Below the pieces are notes generated by a model. That model did no database searches. It was not told where the DNA came from and saw nothing but the letters and a program-made list of their open reading frames with translations. From Campylobacterales bacterium (GTDB lineage Bacteria; Campylobacterota; Campylobacteria; Campylobacterales; Arcobacteraceae), in the NCBI GenBank assembly GCA_027064245.1, contig JAMOPZ010000492.1, positions 1-5,053 on the forward strand: DNA of 5,053 bases. Direction: 5' to 3'. This document shows, in pieces, positions 1-5,053 of the stretch (positions are counted from its first letter, which is position 1; every line of letters begins with the position of its first letter). The position numbers and the translations under genes are program-made.

Positions 1-8
1 GAGAAATA

Positions 9-35
9 ATAGACATAACTATACATTAAGTCTAT
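9..35. repeat. dif-like palindrome upstream of the recombinase gene (candidate core recombination site or operator)
   Basis: Two 10-bp arms, ATAGACATAA (9-18) and TTAAGTCTAT (26-35), are inverted repeats matching at 9 of 10 positions. The only mismatch is the pair 15/29. They are separated by the 7-bp spacer CTATACA (19-25). Inverted arms of about 10-11 bp with TAA/TTA at the borders of a 6-8-bp spacer are the known architecture of Xer/integrase core sites. The site lies 41 bp before the recombinase start codon and just upstream of the -10 element at 44-49, so binding here could also control that promoter. The same half-site recurs at 981-990 and 1040-1049. What is seen is the palindrome and its position. 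That it is a recombination site, an att site or an autoregulatory operator is inference. Confidence 0.5.
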
Positions 36-40
36 AAAAA

Positions 41-49
41 TGATACAAT
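41..49 (+). promoter_or_regulatory. Extended -10 promoter of the recombinase gene
   Basis: TGATACAAT (41-49) is an extended -10 element (TG-N-TACAAT, one mismatch to TATAAT), 27 bp before the ATG at 77. No good -35 hexamer lies 16-18 bp upstream; that stretch falls inside the palindrome at 9-35. The promoter would therefore rely on the extended -10 and be easily blocked by a protein bound to the palindrome. The same 9-mer recurs in the promoter at 1021-1029. Confidence 0.5.
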
Positions 50-76
50 ACAAAAAAATATCAAAGACAGGGCATT

Positions 77-976
77 ATGAACAATGAAAATTTATTATCT
101 AAATTAGACAGTTACAAAACTTCATTTATAAATGAAAAAAAGTCACTCAACTCTTCAAATAATACAATATCTACATACTTACATATTTTAGAAAGCTTCT
201 ACGAATATATAGTTGAGAATAATGCTATTTCTGAGCTAAATGATATTAATAAAGATATAGTTCTTCAATTTATAACAAGAGATATAAAGAGTGCAAACTC
301 CACTAAAATATTAAACTTAGCAGTTATAAAATCTTATTTAGCATTTATTGATGAAAAAGAAAATTTGAATGGATTGTTTGAACTACGACTTAAAAAATTA
401 ACTATCAAGAGAGAATCTGTTGAAGTTGATGCTCTTGATGATACTGAAGTAGAAAGACTTTTAGCACTATTTGATAAAAAGAGTTTATCATTTAATAAAA
501 ATAGAGATTCTCTGCTTATTAAACTGATATTATTCACAGGAATAAGAGCAAGTGAATGTTTATCTATACAACTCAAAGATTTATCAATTATACAAGAGGA
601 TAGTGTATATAAAATCAAAATATTTGGTAAAGGATCTAAGGAGAGATTTGTATATATAGCTAAAGATAAAATATATAAAGAATTAACTTTCTTACAAGAA
701 CAAAACTATATAACTGACTATATAGCGATAACCAATAAACAAAAACCTATGAGTAGAGTAGGTCTATACAATGTAATCTCAAATAAGATGAAAAAAGCCA
801 ATATAGATAAAAAAGGTGTTCATATACTAAGACATACATTTGCTAGAAGACTTGTTGCTAAAAATATTAATCTTGTAACTATCTCTGAACTACTCGGTCA
901 TGCTGATATTACTCTTACAGCTAGGACTTATGCTAAGAGTAATGAGGGGAATAAGATTAAGGCTGTTTTGCTTTAG
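77..976 (+). CDS. Tyrosine-type site-specific recombinase (XerC/XerD-like integrase), 299 aa
   Basis: This enzyme would cut and rejoin DNA strands at paired core sites through a 3'-phosphotyrosine intermediate. An N-terminal helical core-binding (SAM-like) domain spans about residues 8-100, and the catalytic domain about 118-298. The catalytic set is complete: R157 (in TGIRASE), K185 (in GKGSKER), H249 and R252 (in HILRH), H275 (in LLGH) and nucleophile Y285 (in TARTYAKS). Its length matches XerC/XerD (about 300 aa) and is shorter than the roughly 360-aa XerH/XerT of Helicobacter. The ATG at 77 has only a weak AGGG (69-72) close upstream. No terminator-like hairpin follows the stop. The gene sits directly upstream of a type I-like modification operon in the same direction. 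It could be the integrase of a mobile island, a recombinase that varies specificity genes, or a DNA-binding regulator of the neighbouring promoter. The family call is firm; the role is open. Confidence 0.93.
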   Translation: MNNENLLSKLDSYKTSFINEKKSLNSSNNTISTYLHILESFYEYIVENNAISELNDINKDIVLQFITRDIKSANSTKILNLAVIKSYLAFIDEKENLNGLFELRLKKLTIKRESVEVDALDDTEVERLLALFDKKSLSFNKNRDSLLIKLILFTGIRASECLSIQLKDLSIIQEDSVYKIKIFGKGSKERFVYIAKDKIYKELTFLQEQNYITDYIAITNKQKPMSRVGLYNVISNKMKKANIDKKGVHILRHTFARRLVAKNINLVTISELLGHADITLTARTYAKSNEGNKIKAVLL

Positions 977-980
977 ATTG

Positions 981-1049
981 TTTAGTCTAGTCATTACTAC
1001 TTGACAATAAATACCCAATTTGATACAATTCAGTAAACACTAGACTAAA
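981..1049. repeat. Perfect 11-bp inverted repeat flanking the modification-operon promoter
   Basis: TTTAGTCTAGT (981-991) and ACTAGACTAAA (1039-1049) are exact reverse complements with 47 bp between them. The left arm lies 9 bp upstream of the -35 hexamer. The right arm begins about 2-4 bp after the predicted transcription start. The inner 10 bp of each arm (CTAGACTAAA on one strand) match the half-sites at 9-18 and 26-35 in the form [AC]TAGAC[AT][AT]AA. The arm spacing is too wide for one recombinase core and the loop too long for an ordinary terminator. The possible readings are paired operator sites or the ends of a very short invertible promoter segment. Confidence 0.65.
1001..1029 (+). 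promoter_or_regulatory. Near-consensus sigma70 promoter for the modification genes
   Basis: A perfect -35 hexamer TTGACA (1001-1006) is followed by a 17-bp spacer and TACAAT (1024-1029). The -10 is extended by TG at 1021-1022. Transcription should start near 1036, giving a leader of about 30 nt before the TTG start at 1067. It is the best promoter in the window and the only clear one upstream of the two modification genes. The 11-bp repeat arms bracket it, one upstream of -35 and one at the start of the transcript, which is a typical arrangement for occlusion or looping repression. Confidence 0.8.
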
Positions 1050-1055
1050 AATAAC

Positions 1056-1060
1056 GGAGA
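1056..1060 (+). promoter_or_regulatory. Shine-Dalgarno site fixing the TTG start
   Basis: GGAGA (1056-1060) lies 6 nt before TTG at 1067-1069. There is no ATG in frame until codon 37, which lacks such a site and would remove conserved-looking N-terminal helices. The ribosome site therefore supports initiation at TTG, a weak start codon that would lower translation from a strong promoter. Confidence 0.7.
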
Positions 1061-1066
1061 AATATT

Positions 1067-2803
1067 TTGAACACAAAACAACTGGTAAATTTAATTAATT
1101 CTTTAAATATAAATATTAAAGCAGAAGAGATAGCAAAACTACTCTATTTTTTAAAAGCATGGAAAAAACTATCAATGGATAGAGAAAACAATATATTGGA
1201 ATTTGATAATTTTTATACTCAAACAATAAAAGTAAAAGAATTCAAATCAATTATTGATGAATTATCAAAAACTCAGAAGTTATTTGAACTTTTTACAAGT
1301 TTGAATATAAATATTGATAAAATCAAGGATGAGGATTTGATGAATATATTCTATATCGTTAATGATATAGATATTCTTCCTAATGTTTTTGATACTTTTT
1401 ATTCTAGCTTTAATAGTTATATGGATTTTTCTGTAGCTAATCAAATAGCAGATTTTGGAATAAGACTTTTAGATGGAGATTGTACTGAAATTTATGCTCC
1501 ATTTAGTAATGGCTACAATATAGCTTACTATACAGATAAAAAAATAGTGGCAGAATCATTTGCAGATGAATTTATTATTGAATTAATGAAGATTATAGAT
1601 AACATTGATATAGAATTTACATTTGATAATCCATTGGATAATCCACAGTATTTGAATGAAAATCAATTAAAACAATTTGATTGTACATTATCTTTTCCAC
1701 CTATGGGTGTTTCTACTAATAATGAGTTTTTAAATACAGATAACTTTAACAGATTCAAATTTCATAAAGTTAAATCAAGTAGAGATATTGCTCATTTTGA
1801 GCATATTTTGGCGCAAACAAAAAATAAGGCAGTTGTTTTAATGCCTGTAGGATTTACATATAGAGGTAGTCAAGATGAAGAATTTAGAAAATATCTTATA
1901 GATAATAATTGGTTAGAAGCTGTAATACAACTACCACCGAATCTTCATAATGCTACTTCTATCGAAACAACATTTATTATAATTAATAAACAAAAGAAAG
2001 ACAATACGATTTATTTCTTAAATGTAAAACATGATAGTTTTTTAAAAAGAGAGGGTAGAAAGCTTGTACTAAAAGATATTGATAATATTATATCTTTTTA
2101 TAAATCTAAAAAAGAGGAAGAAAATATATCAAGAGTTGTTAATCCAGATGAAGTTGCGATAAATAATTATTCACTAGCTATTGATAGATATATCATCTCA
2201 AAAGAGATAAAACAACTACAAAAGAAACTTGCAGAGTTTGATTTAGTTAAGTTAGAAGACATAGCAGATATTAGAAGATCTCAATTATTTAAAGATGAAG
2301 GAAATGGTAATAAAATATATGAGATTTCACCATCTAACTTTAATAGTGCTGGGTTTACATTAGAATCTGGAAAGGTCAAAAAAATAGGCTCACAATATAA
2401 TCGTTTAGAGACGTATAAACTAGAATCTTATGATATATTATTAAGTACAAAAGGAACAATAGGTAAAGTAGCAATAGTCGGCGAAATAAGTGATACTATG
2501 GTCGCATCTCAAGCAATACAAGTAATAAAATTAAAAGATAGTAACAAAAAAGAAAATGCTATTTTTTTGTATATGTTTTTAAAATCAACGGTAGGACAAA
2601 CAATGCTATCTATGCTTGTGTCTGGAGTTGCTATGCCACAAATTTCAACAGCAGAGATTAAACAGTTGAAGATACCGATAGTATCAGAAAATAAAAAGCA
2701 ACAACTCTTATTAAACTTTAACAATGAGATAAAAATGTATAATGAAATAAATACAATAAATACAAATATAAAACAAATTCACAATGACTTTTTAGGAAAA
2801 TAA
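1067..2803 (+). CDS. Fusion of a degenerate N6-adenine methylase domain and a single type I S-type target-recognition domain, 578 aa
   Basis: Residues about 1-115 are helical, possibly a reduced HsdM N-terminal domain. Residues about 120-370 resemble the HsdM methylase fold: the segment 240-320, with LMPVGFTYRG and NNWLEAVIQLPP, follows the HsdM pattern and parallels LEAIIQLP in the downstream gene. The catalytic motifs are lost. The SAM-binding DPACGSGG is replaced by the 144-150 region APFSNGY, and NPPY by FPPM (210-213). Methyl transfer by this chain is thus unlikely. After a linker helix (about 376-392) comes one target-recognition domain (about 393-540) with YDILLSTKGTIGKVAIV and SGVAMPQIS motifs, then a terminal helix (about 541-575), as in half of an HsdS. 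It probably supplies DNA recognition to the active HsdM, whose gene begins 3 bp after this stop. It starts at TTG behind GGAGA. A single recognition domain implies dimerisation or a second S partner. Domain identity is strong; inactivity and stoichiometry are inferred. Confidence 0.88.
   Translation: MNTKQLVNLINSLNINIKAEEIAKLLYFLKAWKKLSMDRENNILEFDNFYTQTIKVKEFKSIIDELSKTQKLFELFTSLNINIDKIKDEDLMNIFYIVNDIDILPNVFDTFYSSFNSYMDFSVANQIADFGIRLLDGDCTEIYAPFSNGYNIAYYTDKKIVAESFADEFIIELMKIIDNIDIEFTFDNPLDNPQYLNENQLKQFDCTLSFPPMGVSTNNEFLNTDNFNRFKFHKVKSSRDIAHFEHILAQTKNKAVVLMPVGFTYRGSQDEEFRKYLIDNNWLEAVIQLPPNLHNATSIETTFIIINKQKKDNTIYFLNVKHDSFLKREGRKLVLKDIDNIISFYKSKKEEENISRVVNPDEVAINNYSLAIDRYIISKEIKQLQKKLAEFDLVKLEDIADIRRSQLFKDEGNGNKIYEISPSNFNSAGFTLESGKVKKIGSQYNRLETYKLESYDILLSTKGTIGKVAIVGEISDTMVASQAIQVIKLKDSNKKENAIFLYMFLKSTVGQTMLSMLVSGVAMPQISTAEIKQLKIPIVSENKKQQLLLNFNNEIKMYNEINTINTNIKQIHNDFLGK
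2794..2797 (+). promoter_or_regulatory. Ribosome binding site of hsdM inside the upstream gene's end
   Basis: AGGA (2794-2797) lies within the last codons of the fusion gene, 9 nt before the ATG at 2807. The upstream gene ends with TAA at 2801-2803, followed by a second in-frame TAA. The 3-bp gap and the embedded site point to one transcript with coupled translation. Confidence 0.7.
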
Positions 2804-2806
2804 TAA

Positions 2807-5053
2807 ATGAATCAAGCAGTACATAATAAACTAGTATCTTTTATATGGAGCATCGCAGACGATTGTCTTAGAGATGTATATGTTCGAGGAAAATATCGTG
2901 ATGTTATTTTACCTATGGTTGTTTTAAGAAGACTTGATGCGTTATTAGAGCCTACAAAAGAGGCTGTTCTTGATGAAGTGAAGTTTCAAAAAGAGGAAGT
3001 GCAACTTACAGAACTTGATGCTAATGGTTTAAAAGATGCAAGTGGCTATGTGTTTTACAATACTAGCCCTTGGACACTTCTCAGACTACATAACACAGCT
3101 ACAAACTCTCAGCAGATGCTAGAAGCAAACTTTAGTGAATATCTTGATGGATTTAGTTCTAATGTAAAAGAGATTATTCAAAAATTCAATCTCCGTTCTC
3201 AAATCAAACACATGGCTTCAAAAGATGTACTTTCAGAGGTTTTAGAAAAATTTACCTCTCCAAATATTAACCTTACAAATAAAGAAAAAGAGGATAGTGA
3301 TGGTAAAAAATTACCACCACTTACTAATCTTGGTATGGGTTATGTTTTTGAAGAGCTTATCAGAAAGTTCAATGAAGACAACAATGAAGAAGCAGGTGAG
3401 CATTTTACGCCTAGAGAAGTTATAGAACTTATGACACATATTATTTTTGACCCTATAAAAGATAATTTACCTCCTGTTATGACTATATATGACCCTGCAT
3501 GTGGAAGTGGTGGTATGCTTACTGAATCTCAAGATTTTATTAAAAATAAAGAGGGAGAGATAAAAGCTACTGGCGATGTCTATCTTTATGGAAAAGAGAT
3601 AAATGATGAGACTTATGCTATTTGTAAATCTGATATGATGATAAAAGGGGATAATCCTGAAAATATTAGAAATGGTTCTACTTTATCTGTTGATGAGTTT
3701 AGTGGAATAAAGTTTGATTTTATGCTCTCAAACCCTCCTTATGGGAAATCTTGGGCTAGTGAAATGAAATATATCAAAGATGGTAAAGATATTATTGATT
3801 CTCGTTTTACTGTACAACTAAAAGATTATTGGGGAGAGGAAACAAAATCTGATGCCACTCCACGAAGTAGTGATGGACAACTTCTTTTTCTAATGGAGAT
3901 GGTAGATAAATTGAAACCAACATCTTCAAGCCCTTTAGGAAGTCGTATAGCATCGGTTCATAATGGAAGTTCACTTTTTACTGGTGATGCAGGTGGTGGA
4001 GAGAGTAACATACGGAGATATATTATTGAAAATGATATGCTTGAAGCGATTATACAGCTACCAAACAATCTTTTTTATAATACTGGCATCACTACTTATA
4101 TATGGATAGTTTCAAATAATAAAGCAGAAGATAGAAAAGGAAAAGTGCAACTTATAGATGCTGGTGAATTATATAAAAAGTTACGAAAAAATCTTGGAGA
4201 TAAAAACTGTGAGTTTACTTCTGAGCATATTACAGAGATAATAGAAGTTTATCAAAGTATGCAAGTTCAAGAGAAAGATGATAAGCAAAAACTAGCAAGT
4301 AAACTGTTTGATAATAGTGATTTTGGGTATTACAAAGTAAATATAGAAAGACCAAAAAGGTTAAAATCTCAACTTAGAGATGATTTGATAGAAACACTAC
4401 GATATGATAAGGCATTAATAGAACCTATGACTTGGGCTTATAAAGAGTTTGGCAAGGAAGTTTATACAGATATAACTAAATATGAGAAAGAAATTTTAGA
4501 GTGGTGTGAAAAAGAGGAGATAATTCTCAAAGCAAAACAGAAAAAATCACTTATTTCAAAAGCTTTATGGACTAAACATAAGATGTATCTAAATGTTGCT
4601 AATACTCTTAGAGAACATATAGGAACAGAAATTTCTAATGATTTTAATATCTTTAAAAAAGAAGTTGATAAAATTATAAAACAGGAAAAACTAAAATTAA
4701 GTGCAGGGGAAAAGAATCAAATCTTAAATGCCATTAGTTGGTATGATGAACGTGCAGTAAAAGTTGTAAAAAAAGTATCTAAAATAGCGAAAGAAAAGCT
4801 TACAATACTCCTTAAACATTTAGGTTGTGAAGAATCAGAACTTGCTAATTTTGGTTACTATAAATCTGAAAAAGTAGATGAATATATAGAGTATGAAGCT
4901 GAAACAGAGTTAAGAGATAGTGAGAATATACCTTTAAAAGATGATATACAGAGCTACTATTTAAAAGAAGTAAAACCTCATGTAGATGAAGCGTGGATAA
5001 ATCTTGATAGTACAAAAATAGGCTATGAGATAAGTTTCAATAAATACTTTTAC
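2807..5053 (+). CDS. hsdM: Type I restriction-modification methyltransferase subunit HsdM, 3' end beyond the window
   Basis: This is the catalytic N6-adenine methyltransferase of a type I-like system. It would transfer methyl groups from SAM to adenine in a site chosen by an S-type partner. The reading frame is open for 749 codons to the last base, with no stop. Residues about 8-160 form the HsdM N-terminal helical domain (YVRGKYRDVILPMVVLRRLD at 25-44). HFTPRE follows at 199-204, SAM motif DPACGSGG at 229-236, catalytic NPPYG at 309-313, DGQLLFLMEM from 356, and LEAIIQLPNN later. FGYYKV at 506-511 begins a long C-terminal region typical of the roughly 800-aa HsdM subgroup, and the last residues (GYEISFNKYFY) resemble the usual near-terminal segment. 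I infer that some tens of residues are missing. Both catalytic motifs are intact, in contrast to the upstream partner. No hsdR or separate hsdS lies within the window. Confidence 0.95.
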   Translation, partial: MNQAVHNKLVSFIWSIADDCLRDVYVRGKYRDVILPMVVLRRLDALLEPTKEAVLDEVKFQKEEVQLTELDANGLKDASGYVFYNTSPWTLLRLHNTATNSQQMLEANFSEYLDGFSSNVKEIIQKFNLRSQIKHMASKDVLSEVLEKFTSPNINLTNKEKEDSDGKKLPPLTNLGMGYVFEELIRKFNEDNNEEAGEHFTPREVIELMTHIIFDPIKDNLPPVMTIYDPACGSGGMLTESQDFIKNKEGEIKATGDVYLYGKEINDETYAICKSDMMIKGDNPENIRNGSTLSVDEFSGIKFDFMLSNPPYGKSWASEMKYIKDGKDIIDSRFTVQLKDYWGEETKSDATPRSSDGQLLFLMEMVDKLKPTSSSPLGSRIASVHNGSSLFTGDAGGGESNIRRYIIENDMLEAIIQLPNNLFYNTGITTYIWIVSNNKAEDRKGKVQLIDAGELYKKLRKNLGDKNCEFTSEHITEIIEVYQSMQVQEKDDKQKLASKLFDNSDFGYYKVNIERPKRLKSQLRDDLIETLRYDKALIEPMTWAYKEFGKEVYTDITKYEKEILEWCEKEEIILKAKQKKSLISKALWTKHKMYLNVANTLREHIGTEISNDFNIFKKEVDKIIKQEKLKLSAGEKNQILNAISWYDERAVKVVKKVSKIAKEKLTILLKHLGCEESELANFGYYKSEKVDEYIEYEAETELRDSENIPLKDDIQSYYLKEVKPHVDEAWINLDSTKIGYEISFNKYFY

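Noticed and set aside
334..618. Minus-strand open frame of 94 codons inside the recombinase gene
   Set aside because: It is fully covered by a well-supported gene, has no ribosome site or recognisable motif, and its serine/leucine-rich product is typical of an antisense shadow.
758..767. GTAGGTCTAT, an 8 of 10 match to the right-arm half-site, inside the recombinase gene
   Set aside because: It is a single partial copy in coding sequence with no partner arm at 6-8 bp; expected by chance in AT-rich DNA.
981..1049. Reading the 11-bp inverted repeat as a transcription terminator of the recombinase gene
   Set aside because: The loop would be 47 nt, the stem is AT-rich, and a near-consensus promoter sits in the loop.
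964..1066. Complete recombinase cores at each arm of the intergenic repeat
   Set aside because: Sequences 6-8 bp outside each arm (964-973 and 1057-1066) do not resemble the partner half-site, so only isolated half-sites can be supported there.
2562..2568. Run of seven T within the recognition-domain codons, considered as a phase-variable tract
   Set aside because: Runs of seven A or T also occur at 52-58 and 4768-4774 and are ordinary at this base composition; contingency tracts in Campylobacterota are usually longer G/C runs.
2509..2724. Minus-strand open frame of 71 codons inside the fusion gene
   Set aside because: It lies opposite the conserved recognition domain and has no independent signal; it is a shadow of the real frame.

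Overview
The window is AT-rich and densely coding. It reads as part of an accessory defence or modification locus. The low GC, the lysine/asparagine/isoleucine-heavy proteins and the A/T-ending codons fit Campylobacterota (Sulfurimonas, Arcobacter and relatives). That assignment rests on composition and general protein style only, so it is a moderate-to-weak inference.

Layout, all on the + strand: (1) positions 1-76 are a short non-coding stretch with an imperfect palindrome (9-35) and an extended -10 element (41-49). (2) 77-976 encodes a 299-aa tyrosine recombinase with the full catalytic set R-K-H-R-H-Y. (3) 977-1066 is a 90-bp intergenic stretch with a near-consensus sigma70 promoter (TTGACA, 17 bp, TACAAT), flanked by a perfect 11-bp inverted repeat. 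(4) 1067-2803 encodes a 578-aa protein starting at TTG. It joins a degenerate N6-adenine methylase domain to a single target-recognition domain like those of type I specificity (S) subunits. (5) 2807 to the window end is an hsdM-type methyltransferase gene with intact SAM and NPPY motifs; it stays open for 749 codons and runs off the end.

The two modification genes are 3 bp apart and almost certainly co-transcribed from the promoter at 1001-1029. The inferred arrangement is an active catalytic subunit (HsdM) plus a partner that has lost the catalytic motifs but carries the DNA-recognition domain. This differs from the usual separate M and two-TRD S subunits. No restriction (HsdR) subunit lies inside the window, and downstream sequence would decide whether one exists.

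The most interesting non-coding signal is a 10-bp element, [AC]TAGAC[AT][AT]AA, found four times. Two copies face each other across 7 bp upstream of the recombinase gene, which is the geometry of a tyrosine-recombinase core site. The other two form the arms that bracket the promoter of the modification genes. A single protein, plausibly the encoded recombinase, may therefore bind both places and link recombination or autoregulation to expression of the modification system.
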